64,000 bases of DNA. Source: Candidatus Promineofilum glycogenicum (GTDB lineage Bacteria; Chloroflexota; Anaerolineae; Promineifilales; Promineifilaceae). The stretch covers positions 179,550 through 243,549 of the forward strand of contig JADJHJ010000015.1 of assembly GCA_016707605.1 (NCBI GenBank). The letters run 5' to 3'. Both the position numbers and the translations under genes were made by a program. A model generated the notes under the pieces. The model did not search any database, had not been told where the DNA came from, and worked only from the letters and a program-made list of their open reading frames with translations. This document shows, in pieces, positions 15,190 to 24,171 of the stretch (position 1 is the first letter of the stretch; every line of letters starts with the position of its first letter).

Positions 15190-15217
15190 GAGCCGGTAAG
15201 CTCGCACTTACCGGCTC
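15190..15217. repeat. Hairpin GAGCCGGTAAG / CTTACCGGCTC
   Basis: An 11-bp perfect stem with a 6-nt loop between the VanW gene and the membrane-protein gene. There is no U-tract on either side, so a terminator is unproven; it could act in the leader of the downstream gene. Confidence 0.6.
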
Positions 15218-15342
15218 CCGTTCGGAGGGGTAGTGGTGGGAGGGGAAGAGGATGTGTCTGTCCTATTCACTATAATAGCACAGATGTTCTAGAGATCAAT
15301 CCCCTTGCGATATACTGGCGAAAAGTGGGGGATAAGTTGGGG

Positions 15343-15410
15343 AATTAGGAATTAGGGATTAGGGATTAGGGAAGAGCGTTCTTCCCCTAATCCCTAATCC
15401 CTAACCCCTA
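15343..15410. repeat. TTAGGGA / GAAGAGCG core palindromic repeat
   Basis: Arms of iterated ATTAGGG and CCCTAAT with a core GAAGAGCGTTCTTC. The right end contributes the TAG stop of the VanW gene. Confidence 0.88.
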
Positions 15411-17288
15411 CTCTTCCGGCTCAGGCACGAGCGAGTAGTCCCCCTCTTCCACGCCCGGCCCATAGCGGTAGACGTTGGGCCAGGGGATGTAGTTGCTGAC
15501 AAACGCCTTCTCCTCGATCAGCTCGCCGGCGGCGTTGAACACCTGGCGCTGCACGGTGACGCGCGCGCCCTCGGTGGCGTAGTCGTACTGCTCGACTGTG
15601 CCCTCGGCGATTTCGGCGTCGAACTCCCACACGTCTTCTTCCGGCGGCGGCACGATGTTCTCGAACACCGGCTCCGTCTTCACCACGGTGCGGCCCATGC
15701 TGGTGCTGTAGAACTTGAACGTCAGCGATTCGAACTCTTCGTTGTAGTAGTTCTCGATCAGCAGGTGGTGGGGCGTGTTGTTGATGAAGCGGAAGTCGAC
15801 GATGGGCGAGAAGACGGTGGCGTCCATGCCCGGCCCTTCGCCGTCGTTGTAGTAGCCGACCATGTAGCCGTGCTCCCAGCGCTCGACGATGGGGAAGCCC
15901 GACCAGAAGGCGGTCTGATAGAGCGTCGTGCTGACCTGGCAGACGCCGCCGCCGACGCCGCGCAGCGTCCGGCCGCCGACGATGACCAGGCCGACCTCGT
16001 AGCCGTCGGTCTCGCTGACCGAGCCGAGGTAGCGGTTGAAGGAGAACTCCTCGCCGGGGGCGACGACGACGCCGTAGAAGTTGGCCGCGGCGCGGGCGAT
16101 GTTGTGCTTGCGCGCGTCCGACGAGCCGTAGAACCAGGTCGTCGTCTCGGTGATCAGTTCGGTGATGCCCAGGTCGGCCGCCGTCGCCCCGGAGTGGGCC
16201 ACCGGGGTGATGTCGCGCAGGACGATGGGCACGGCGTGGTTGTCGCTGTTGATCTGGGCCACGAAGCGTTGCAGCGTGGCCTCCACGTCCAGTTCGCGGC
16301 CGTTGACGTGGGGCGAGACGAGCACCAGCTCGCGCGTGTCGTCGTTGAAGTAGTAGCGGGCGTTGACCGGCTCGCGGTAGAACTGCGTGCCGAACTGGGC
16401 CAGCCAGTTGCGGGCCGCGTTCTCGTCCACCAGCACGCGATGGGTCACCCGGCCGCCCGGCTCCTCCACCTGCTCAACGCGCACCCAGCGGGCCAACTCC
16501 TCGGCCGGCAGCGTTACGCCGCTCAGGTCGAGGTCGTCCAGCGGCTGCGGGAAGTAGAAGCGCACCGGCTCGGCGTAGAGGTTGGTCAGTTGGGTGATCG
16601 TCTGCGGCGAGTCGTAGACGGGGGGATAGATGTTGTGCACCAGCAGTTCCACGCGCGCGTCGGCCTGGGTGCGAATCGGCTCCAGCAGTTGCTCGCGCAG
16701 GTAGGCGCGGTCGATGTGGCGGCCGATCTGCGCCGGGGCGTAAGCCGGCGCGCCGCTGTCGGTCGGCTGCCAACTGGCGCTGACGGCGCTGCGCTCCACC
16801 GCGTCGCCCAACTCGGTCAGGGCGCGGTCGAGTTGGGCCTCGTCGTAGACGACGATGGGGGCGATGTCGCGGCCGTAGTACCAGCTCTGGAAGGTGTCTT
16901 GCAGCCGGTGCAGTGGCCCGCCGGAGCGGCCGACGTCGAAGGCGGCGGCGGCGGTGGCGGTGGCATCGACAGCGATGCCCAATTGGGCGGGCGCGAAGGG
17001 CCATTCGTCACCGCTGGCCGGATCGACCAGGGTCACGGTGGCCGCGCCGGCGTAGGGTAGCGCGCCGGCCAGGGCCGCTTGCGCCTCATCAACGGTCATC
17101 TCGCTCAGGTCGAGACCCTGCACGGTGACGCCGGTATAGACCCGGCCGCTGTGCTGGGCGCGATAGGCGCTCAGCCCCAGCCCCAGGACCAGGACGAGCA
17201 GCGCCAGGCCGACCAGGGGCGGGATGAGGAAGTAACCGAGGTTGCGGCCCACGGGCGCGCGTTGTTGGCGGGGTGAAATTGCCTGCAT
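15408..17288 (-). CDS. VanW/YoaR-type cell-wall protein
   Basis: A 626-residue protein with one N-terminal membrane helix (YFLIPPLVGLALLVLVLGLG) and a long external part. Two repeats resembling the YoaR putative peptidoglycan-binding domain occupy about 45-370, and a VanW domain follows (ITETTTWFYGSSDARKHNIA, then GGRTLRGVGGGVCQVSTTLY with the typical GGGVCQVSTT). The last 100 residues are G5-like beta sequence. The role is probably in cell-wall attachment or glycopeptide-related remodelling; the enzymatic activity of VanW is not established. I chose ATG 17288 over an upstream GTG at 17336 because a TAGAAT box overlaps the latter. Confidence 0.85.
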   Translation of the reverse strand: MQAISPRQQRAPVGRNLGYFLIPPLVGLALLVLVLGLGLSAYRAQHSGRVYTGVTVQGLDLSEMTVDEAQAALAGALPYAGAATVTLVDPASGDEWPFAPAQLGIAVDATATAAAAFDVGRSGGPLHRLQDTFQSWYYGRDIAPIVVYDEAQLDRALTELGDAVERSAVSASWQPTDSGAPAYAPAQIGRHIDRAYLREQLLEPIRTQADARVELLVHNIYPPVYDSPQTITQLTNLYAEPVRFYFPQPLDDLDLSGVTLPAEELARWVRVEQVEEPGGRVTHRVLVDENAARNWLAQFGTQFYREPVNARYYFNDDTRELVLVSPHVNGRELDVEATLQRFVAQINSDNHAVPIVLRDITPVAHSGATAADLGITELITETTTWFYGSSDARKHNIARAAANFYGVVVAPGEEFSFNRYLGSVSETDGYEVGLVIVGGRTLRGVGGGVCQVSTTLYQTAFWSGFPIVERWEHGYMVGYYNDGEGPGMDATVFSPIVDFRFINNTPHHLLIENYYNEEFESLTFKFYSTSMGRTVVKTEPVFENIVPPPEEDVWEFDAEIAEGTVEQYDYATEGARVTVQRQVFNAAGELIEEKAFVSNYIPWPNVYRYGPGVEEGDYSLVPEPEE

Positions 17289-17390
17289 AAGCGATGTTCT
17301 CGCGTTGAGTCTTAACGAATCGCCGAATTCTAGCACGTCGGCGGCTGGTGGCGACAGAAACTAACGTTTAGCTTATCCCTCGAAGAAAGG

Positions 17391-17463
17391 ATTGGGGTTG
17401 GGGGCCGGGAGGTCAGGGAAGAGCGCTCTTCCCTAATCCCTAATCCCTAGCCCCTAATCCCTA
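17391..17463. repeat. GAAGAGCGCTCTTC-core palindromic repeat
   Basis: Core GGGAAGAGCGCTCTTCCC with a regular right arm of TAATCCC units and a degenerate left arm. It abuts the stop of the next methyltransferase. Confidence 0.8.
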
Positions 17464-18162
17464 TTTGACCGCCCACACCAGCTCATACTCCACCTGCCAC
17501 GGCTGGCTGCGAATGTCGCTCAGGCCGAGGGCGGCCAGGAGCGCTTCCAGGTCGTCGCGGGCGCGGGCGCGGCCGAGGAAGTAGCCCGACTCCGGCCCTT
17601 GCCGCCGCGTGGTCAGCAGCACGCCGCCCGGCCGCAGCACGCGGGCCATCTCGCGCAGCGCGGCGGCGTCATCGGGCAGGAACTCCAGCGCCTCCAGACA
17701 GGTGACGGCGGCGAAGGTATCGTCGGCGAAGGGCAGGTCGCCGGCCAGGGCGTGGACGAAGGCGGCGCGGTCGCCGTGGCCGGCCAGCTTGGCCGCCGCC
17801 TGGGCCAGCATCCCGGCCGAGGCGTCGAGGCCGACGACGCGCCCGGCGAACGTCGGCTCGGCCAGCAGGAAGAAGGGCAGCCGGCCGGTTCCCGTGGCCA
17901 CGTCCAGCACGTCCGGCGTGGTTCCCGACTCCAGGGCCACCTGCTTCACTCGCCGGGCGAGGGGCCAGGTGACGAAGGCGCTCTCCGTGTCGGGGTCGTA
18001 CCGTTTGATGGCGTCGTAGCGCGTGGCCGCCAGGTCATAGAGCCAGACGACGACGCGGCGGCCGAGGAACACGCCCTCGGTGCGGATGAGCAGCCAATGA
18101 ACCAGCCAGCCCAGCCCGGCCAACAACAGCAAGACCGCCAGCGCGACAACTATGAACGGCAT
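17461..18162 (-). CDS. Membrane-anchored class I SAM methyltransferase
   Basis: A 233-residue protein with one N-terminal membrane helix (MPFIVVALAVLLLLAGLGWL) followed by a UbiE-like methyltransferase domain: motif I DVATGTGRLPFFL, GLDASAGMLAQA, LPFADDTFAAVTC and RVLRPGGVLLTT. The catalytic part faces the cytoplasm if the N-terminus is outside. I set the start at ATG 18162 because a TACAAT box lies 8 nt upstream, and because an earlier start would translate the adjoining repeat. The acceptor could be a lipid or quinone; not shown by the sequence. Confidence 0.82.
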   Translation of the reverse strand: MPFIVVALAVLLLLAGLGWLVHWLLIRTEGVFLGRRVVVWLYDLAATRYDAIKRYDPDTESAFVTWPLARRVKQVALESGTTPDVLDVATGTGRLPFFLLAEPTFAGRVVGLDASAGMLAQAAAKLAGHGDRAAFVHALAGDLPFADDTFAAVTCLEALEFLPDDAAALREMARVLRPGGVLLTTRRQGPESGYFLGRARARDDLEALLAALGLSDIRSQPWQVEYELVWAVK

Positions 18163-18170
18163 AAGCCTGG

Positions 18171-18176
18171 ATTGTA
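18171..18176 (-). promoter_or_regulatory. -10 box TACAAT, leaderless spacing to methyltransferase gene
   Basis: On the minus strand TACAAT ends 8 nt before the ATG at 18162. The palindromic repeat starts a few bases further upstream. Confidence 0.45.
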
Positions 18177-18182
18177 CAGAAG

Positions 18183-18280
18183 AGCTCACGCAAAGGCGCA
18201 AAGATGCCAAGGCGCAAAGGAAGAAAAGCTTGGTCTTCTCTTCCTTTGCGCCTTGGCCCCTTCGCGCCTTTGCGTGAGCT
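18183..18280. repeat. CGCAAAGGCGCAAAG palindromic repeat
   Basis: AGCTCACGCAAAGGCGCAAA at the left, CGCCTTTGCGTGAGCT at the right, with an inner AAGAAAAGCTT segment. It fills the gap between msrQ and the methyltransferase gene. Confidence 0.88.
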
Positions 18281-18283
18281 TCT

Positions 18284-18943
18284 TTATCTTTTGCGCGCGC
18301 GGAGGAGGGCCTGCTTGACGGCCGGGACGCGCAGGAGGAGCAGCAGCCCCACGGCCGCGGCGAAGATCAGCGGCTGGGTGTAGGCGTTCTTCACCAGCCA
18401 GATGTAGTGGACGACGGCCAGCACGGCGATCAGGTAGACCACCTTGTGCAGCATCTTCCAGCGCTTGCCCAGCCGCTTCTGCCAGCCCTTGGTCGAGGTG
18501 ACGGCCAGCGGGATGAGCAGCAGGAAGGCGGCGAAGCCCACCAGGGCGTAGCGCCGGGCGACGATCTCCTCGACGATCAGCGGCACAATCAGGGCGTAGT
18601 CGAGCCAGATGAAGATGAGGAAGTGGAGGCAGACGTACATGAAGGCGTAGAGGCCCAACGGCCGCCGCACCGTCGTGGCGTCCTTCCAGCGGAAGAGCCA
18701 GCCGGCGGGCGTGGCCACCAGCGACAGCGTCAGCAGGATGATCGCCGCCTTGCCCGTGCGCAGGATCATGGCCCGAATCGGCTCCGCGCCGAGCAGGCCG
18801 AACCAGAAGTCGAACAGCAGCCAGGCCAGCGGGAACAGCCCCACGGCATGATAGGCCACGCGCAACAACCGCCGCCGCCCCTCCCGCGACAACCGACGCG
18901 GCTTGCGCTCCGGGGTGGTGCTCGATTCAATGTGCTGGGTCAT
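18284..18943 (-). CDS. msrQ: MsrQ haem-binding membrane subunit
   Basis: A 219-residue protein with about six membrane helices, of the YedZ/MsrQ ferric-reductase-like family. It binds haem b and passes quinone electrons to MsrP, which repairs oxidised Met residues in envelope proteins. Family marks are RRPLGLYAFMYVCLHFLIF, TSTKGWQKRLGKRWKMLHK and VVYLIAVLAVVHYIWLVK with the haem His residues. AGAGGAATTT precedes the ATG. The MsrP gene lies directly upstream, separated only by a 101-bp repeat. Confidence 0.92.
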   Translation of the reverse strand: MTQHIESSTTPERKPRRLSREGRRRLLRVAYHAVGLFPLAWLLFDFWFGLLGAEPIRAMILRTGKAAIILLTLSLVATPAGWLFRWKDATTVRRPLGLYAFMYVCLHFLIFIWLDYALIVPLIVEEIVARRYALVGFAAFLLLIPLAVTSTKGWQKRLGKRWKMLHKVVYLIAVLAVVHYIWLVKNAYTQPLIFAAAVGLLLLLRVPAVKQALLRARKR

Positions 18944-18961
18944 AAATTCCTCTTGAAGGTA

Positions 18962-19062
18962 AGCTCACGCAAAGGCGCGAAGGGGCCAAGGCGCAAAGGA
19001 AGAAGAGAAAGCTCGTTCTTCTCTGCCTTTGCGCCTTGGCATCTTTGCGCCTTTGCGTGAGC
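18962..19062. repeat. CGCAAAGGCGCGAAG palindromic repeat between msrP and msrQ
   Basis: Arms AGCTCACGCAAAGGCGC and GCGCCTTTGCGTGAGC. It divides two genes that are normally adjacent in an operon. Confidence 0.88.
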
Positions 19063-19070
19063 CGTTCTTC

Positions 19071-20105
<1,035 letters not shown>

Positions 20106-20254
20106 GGTTAACTCCGTATACGCGGCGGGCCGGCCGCCGTAGGTGCATCGCGCTTATGATTCGCTATTGTATGTACGCTGCGGCTCCCAATCCACATTGT
20201 ATAATCGTTTTTCATTAAGCCACGCTTTAGAAAGCATTATGAAACGCTTACAGC

Positions 20255-20358
20255 TTCAGTGCGTCGCACTTTCTGGAGTGCGTCGCACTTTCTGGGATAG
20301 TATGACCCCTCCAACCAATAAGAAGGTGCAACGCACTTCAGAAAGTGCGATGCACCGG
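20255..20358. repeat. Palindromic repeat, CAGAAAGTGCGACGCAC family
   Basis: Two direct copies of GTGCGTCGCACTTTCTG on the left face CAGAAAGTGCGATGCACC on the right. A second copy is at 20867, with a remnant at about 37318. Confidence 0.85.
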
Positions 20359-20378
20359 GGACGCACCGGGAGAAACCG

Positions 20379-20861
20379 ATGACACCTACCGCCGACATCT
20401 CTATCCGCCCGGCCACACCAGACGACGCGCCCCACCTGGCGGCGCTGGTGCGCGCCCTGGAGCGCTTCGATCACTTGCGTGAGGAGCCGCTGCCGGAGGC
20501 CATCGCCCGCATTGGGGCCGCGCTGGCCGGCGCGGCCGAAGGGGGCGAGCGCTCGCTCTACGTCGCCGCCGGCGCGGCGGGCGACCTGCTGGGCTACGTC
20601 GCCGTTCATTGGCTGCCCTACCTCATCCTGCGCGGCCCGGAGGGGTTTGTGTCGGAGCTGTTCATCGCGCCGGAGGCCCGCGGCCGGGGCATCGGCTCGC
20701 GCCTGCTGGCCGCGGCCGTCGAAGAAGCGCGCGCCCGCGGCTGTTCGCGCCTGGGCCTGCTCAACAACCGCCGCCGCGAGTCGTATGAGCGCGGCTTCTA
20801 CACTCAACACGGCTGGCAAGAGCGCGGCGACATGGCCAACTTCGTCCTTTACCTGGCCTAG
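20379..20861 (+). CDS. GNAT family N-acetyltransferase
   Basis: A 160-residue acetyltransferase starting ISIRPATPDDAPHLAAL. The CoA loop is ARGRGIGSRLL (motif A, RGxGIGxxLL), preceded by VSELFIAPEA and followed by RESYERGFYTQHGWQE. GGGAGAAACCG stands before the ATG. It is flanked on both sides by the same GTGCGACGCAC repeat family, as if a two-repeat bracket surrounds the gene. Substrate unknown. Confidence 0.88.
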   Translation: MTPTADISIRPATPDDAPHLAALVRALERFDHLREEPLPEAIARIGAALAGAAEGGERSLYVAAGAAGDLLGYVAVHWLPYLILRGPEGFVSELFIAPEARGRGIGSRLLAAAVEEARARGCSRLGLLNNRRRESYERGFYTQHGWQERGDMANFVLYLA

Positions 20862-20866
20862 GCTCT

Positions 20867-20955
20867 GGTGCATCCCACTTTCTGGAGTGGGTTGCACCTT
20901 TCTTATCGTGGGCGCAGGAAGGTGCGACGCACTTCAGAAAGTGCGACGTACCGGG
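20867..20955. repeat. Palindromic repeat, CAGAAAGTGCGACGTACC family
   Basis: Same family as 20255, here with GGTGCATCCCACTTTCTGG on the left and CAGAAAGTGCGACGTACC on the right. Confidence 0.85.
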
Positions 20956-21068
20956 AGGTGGGGCGTTCACGCTCCGTTCACACCCAATTCACGGCGGCCA
21001 TACGCAATTCCCCCCGCCCCTCGCGTATCCTAGCGGCAGCCTCCTGGTCATTCGGGGAGAAGGGACAG

Positions 21069-22234
21069 GTGGAAAAGGTGGTTATCGACGATACGAAGCA
21101 GTTCGCGGACTTCCTCCGCCAGAGTGGGCTGGAGGGCGTCGTGGTACTGGACAATCAAGGGAACGTTCTGTCAGCGAATCGGGCGGCCGAGTCGTTGCTA
21201 GGCTATGGGGTTGGTGAATTGACGAACATCCACGTCTCTGAATTCTGGGGCGGCGGCTACTCCTTGCCGCGCCCCCACTCGGAGCGGACGCGACCGGAGC
21301 CGGCGCGCCCGCGCGATGAGGAGTTGACGCGGCGCAACGGCGAGGCCTTGCCCGTGGCGCTGACCGTCGCGCCGCTGAGCGCGGCCGACGACGGGCAACT
21401 GCTGTCGTTCGTCAGCCGGGCCGAACTGGACCGCCTCAACGAGTCCCTCGTCCACGCCCAACGGCTGGCCGGCATCGGCACGCTGACGGCCAGCGTGGCC
21501 CACGAACTGACCAACCCGATCAGCATCATCACCGCCACCTGCACCAATCTGCGCGACGAACTGGAGGGCGAAGAGCTGGGCCGCGAGGAGCTGGCCCGCT
21601 ACGTCGAACTCATCGAGCAAAGCGCCTACCGCTGCGCGCGCATCGTCGAGGTGCTGCGCAACTACGCCCACAACGTCGGCCGCGAGACGAGCGACGGCGC
21701 GGCCATCGCCATCACCAGCCCGGCGGCCGTCGTGCAGGACGCGCTGATGATGGTCGAGCAGCAGTTCCGCAAGCAGGCCCGCGTCACGGTCGAGCTCGAC
21801 CTGGCTCCGGCGCTACAGACCATCTTCTGCGACCACCACCGCATCGCCCAGGTGCTCATCAACCTGCTGACCAACGCCCGCGACGCCATGCAGCCCGACG
21901 GTGGCGTGGTACGCATCCGCTTCTGGTCGCCCGACCCGGCGCGCGAGCCGGCCCTGGCCGAACATCTCCGCCAGTTGCCCCCTCGCGGAGTAATGGCCAC
22001 AGCGCCCCCGACCTCTTCGCCTTCAGCGTCAGTGACACGGGCACGGGCATCGACCCGGCCATCCGGCCGCGCATCTTCGAGCCGTTCTTCACCACCAAGC
22101 CCAACGGCCAGGGCACGGGCCTGGGCCTCTACATCGCCGAAGGGATCGTGCGCCAGCACGGCGGCCACATCTGGGCCGAGAACAACCCGGACGGCGGGGC
22201 GACGGTGACGGTCGTTTTGCCGCGCAAACCGTAA
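21069..22234 (+). CDS. PAS-type sensor histidine kinase (frameshift near 21980)
   Basis: Starts at GTG 21069 after GGAGAAGGG. A PAS-like domain (GLEGVVVLDNQGNVLSANRA) occupies about 12-120, the HisKA box HAQRLAGIGTLTASVAHELT carries the phospho-accepting His at about residue 149, and the ATPase domain has the N box NLLTNARDAM. The first frame then goes wrong near 21975-21985, in a C-rich stretch, and stops at 22208. The remaining ATPase motifs (VSDTGTGIDP, FEPFFTTKPNGQGTGLGL) continue in a second frame to TAA 22234. One missing base explains it. No membrane helix is present, so the kinase is cytoplasmic. No response regulator adjoins it. Confidence 0.8.
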
Positions 22235-22240
22235 GAAGAA

Positions 22241-22308
22241 GGGGCCAGGTTCCAGGGGCCAGGGAAGAGCGCTCTTCCCTGGCCCCTGGCCCCTGGCCCC
22301 TGGCCCCT
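22241..22308. repeat. GAAGAGCGCTCTTC-core repeat with GGGGCCAGG arms
   Basis: Same core as the TTAGGGA elements (GGGAAGAGCGCTCTTCCC) but the arms are GGGGCCAGGTTCCAGGGGCC and CCTGGCCCCTGGCCCC. Copies at 35303 and 38901. Confidence 0.88.
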
Positions 22309-22879
22309 AATTCTTCTCGACCAGCCTCAGAAAGTACTCGTGCAACCGCGTGTCGCCGGTTAGCTCGGGGTGGAACGAGGTCGCCAGCCAGCGCCCTTCC
22401 TCGGCGGCCACGGGCGTGCCGTCGGCCAGGCGGGCGATGACGCGGGCGTCGCCGTGGGCGGCCACCAGGCGCGGGCCGCGGATGAAGACGGCCGGGAAGG
22501 GCTCGCCGCCGTTCAGCCCGTCCACGTCAATGGGGGTGATGAAGCTATCGACCTGGCGGCCGAAGGCGTTGCGCTCGACCTCGATGTTCATCAGGCCCAG
22601 CAATGGCTGGTCGCGGCCAATCTCCTTAGCCATAAAGATCATCCCCGCGCACGTGCCCCACACCGGCCGGGCGGCGGCGAAGTCGCGCAGCGGCCCGGTC
22701 AGGCCGTAGGTGTCGGCCAGCTTGCCGATGGTCGTGCTCTCGCCGCCGGGGATGATCAGCCCGTCCAGCCCGGCCAGGTCGGCCGGCAGCCGCACCTCGA
22801 CCGCCTCGACCCCCAGCCGGCGCAGGATATTGATATGTTCAATGAACGCGCCCTGTAGCGCCAATACGCCTATCTTCAT
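22307..22879 (-). CDS. pdxT: Pyridoxal 5'-phosphate synthase glutaminase subunit PdxT
   Basis: A 190-residue class I glutamine amidotransferase. It frees ammonia from glutamine for PdxS. Visible marks are MKIGVLALQGAFIEHI, the oxyanion loop IIPGGESTTIGK, the nucleophile Cys in VWGTCAGMIFMAK and the His-Glu pair in TSFHPELT. The start is ATG 22879 after GAGAAG; upstream codons in the same frame read the repeat at 22904 and are not part of the protein. It follows pdxS in the usual order, with one repeat in between. Confidence 0.95.
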   Translation of the reverse strand: MKIGVLALQGAFIEHINILRRLGVEAVEVRLPADLAGLDGLIIPGGESTTIGKLADTYGLTGPLRDFAAARPVWGTCAGMIFMAKEIGRDQPLLGLMNIEVERNAFGRQVDSFITPIDVDGLNGGEPFPAVFIRGPRLVAAHGDARVIARLADGTPVAAEEGRWLATSFHPELTGDTRLHEYFLRLVEKN

Positions 22880-22903
22880 TGGTATCTTCTCGCCGCCGCT
22901 GGT

Positions 22904-22994
22904 TCCCTCGCCCTTTGGGAGAGGGTTAGGGAGAGGGTCTTCCGGTCCCGCACAAAAGCCCCTCTCCCCAACCCTCTCCCAAAGGGCGAGGGAG
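22904..22994. repeat. GGGAGAGGGTTAGGGAGAGG palindromic repeat between pdxS and pdxT
   Basis: CCCTCGCCCTTTGGGAGAGG on the left and CCTCTCCCAAAGGGCGAGGG on the right form long inverted arms. Confidence 0.88.
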
Positions 22995-23012
22995 TTCTCC
23001 CTGCTCTTCAAC

Positions 23013-23927
23013 TCACCAGCCGCGAACGGCGAGTTGCTGCTCCGGGGCCAGCGTATGCACGCCGATGCCGACCATCGGCTCGCCCAGGTTCTCGCTGACG
23101 CGGGCCAGGAGTTCGGCGTTGCGGTAGTGGGTCGTGGCCTCGACGATGGCCTTGGCCCGCCGCGCCGGGTCGCCGCTCTTGAAGATGCCGGAGCCGACGA
23201 AGACGCCGTCGACGCCCAGTTGCATCATCAGCGCCGCGTCGGCCGGGGTGGCGATGCCGCCGGCGGCGAAGTTGACCACCGGCAGGCGGCCGAGTTCCTT
23301 GGTCTCCTTCACCAGCTCATAGGGCGCGCCCAGCTCCTTGGCGAAGGTCATCAGCTCTTCTTCGGGCATGTTTTGCAAGCGGCGAATCTCGCCCAGCACC
23401 GAGCGGGCGTGGCGCACGGCCTCGACCACGTCGCCCGTGCCCGCCTCGCCCTTGGTGCGCATCATCGCCGCGCCCTCGCCGATGCGCCGCAGCGCCTCGC
23501 CCAGGTTGCGGCAGCCGCAGACGAACGGGATCTTGAAGTCGTGCTTGTTGATGTGGTAGGCCTCGTCGGCCGGGGTCAGCACTTCGCTCTCGTCAATGTA
23601 GTCCACGCCTAGCGCTTCCAGGATTTGGGCCTCGACGAAGTGGCCGATGCGCACCTTGGCCATGACCGGGATGCTGACCGCGGCCATGATCTCGCGGATC
23701 ATGCCGGGGTCGGACATGCGGGCCACGCCGCCGCTAACGCGGATGTCGGCCGGGACGCGCTCCAGGGCCATGACGGCCACCGCGCCGGCATCCTCGGCGA
23801 TGCGGGCGTGCTCCGGCGTCACCACGTCCATGATGACCCCGCCCTTGAGCATCTGGGCCAGCCCGCGCTTGACCGTCACGCTGCCCAGTTCGCCGCGGCC
23901 GTTGCTGTTGTGTCCGTTTTCTTTCAT
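23013..23927 (-). CDS. pdxS: Pyridoxal 5'-phosphate synthase subunit PdxS
   Basis: A 304-residue TIM-barrel enzyme that builds the vitamin B6 cofactor from ribose 5-phosphate, glyceraldehyde 3-phosphate and ammonia supplied by PdxT. Highly conserved parts include QMLKGGVIMDVVTPEHARIA, ALERVPADIR, IPVMAKVRIGHFVEAQ with the catalytic Lys, IPFVCGCRNLGEALRRI and VNFAAGGIATPADAALMM. AGGAGAG lies before ATG 23927; an earlier in-frame start is not needed. The DXS-independent (R5P) route is thus used. Confidence 0.97.
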   Translation of the reverse strand: MKENGHNSNGRGELGSVTVKRGLAQMLKGGVIMDVVTPEHARIAEDAGAVAVMALERVPADIRVSGGVARMSDPGMIREIMAAVSIPVMAKVRIGHFVEAQILEALGVDYIDESEVLTPADEAYHINKHDFKIPFVCGCRNLGEALRRIGEGAAMMRTKGEAGTGDVVEAVRHARSVLGEIRRLQNMPEEELMTFAKELGAPYELVKETKELGRLPVVNFAAGGIATPADAALMMQLGVDGVFVGSGIFKSGDPARRAKAIVEATTHYRNAELLARVSENLGEPMVGIGVHTLAPEQQLAVRGW

Positions 23928-24125
23928 CGTGATTCTCTCCTGCCGGCCCGCGAAGAGCCGCGCCATACCTGACCTGTGAAATGTCAACTATCCCCATTGT
24001 ATGGTTCGGCGGGGGGGATTTCAAGCGAATTGGCTCCATCGAAACGTGCGAGAATGAAGAAATGATGGGGCCAGGAGTATGGGGAAGTCGAAAGAGGCGG
24101 CGCGCTTAAACCGCTCGTTTTATGC

Positions 24126-24131
24126 TACAAT
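24126..24131 (+). promoter_or_regulatory. -10 box TACAAT upstream of LuxR-type regulator
   Basis: TACAAT 41 nt before the GTG start at 24172. No clear -35. It would give a short leader. Confidence 0.35.
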
Positions 24132-24171
24132 GTTCGCCGGGCGGCGGGTGGCCTAAATTGAGATCGCGGCG

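Noticed and set aside
15190..15217. Hairpin considered as an intrinsic terminator or riboswitch
   Set aside because: No U-tract on either side and no aptamer-like conserved boxes; kept only as a hairpin.
22879..23011. N-terminal extension of PdxT
   Set aside because: The extra 44 codons translate the GGGAGAGGG-type repeat; PdxT orthologues begin MKIGVLALQG.
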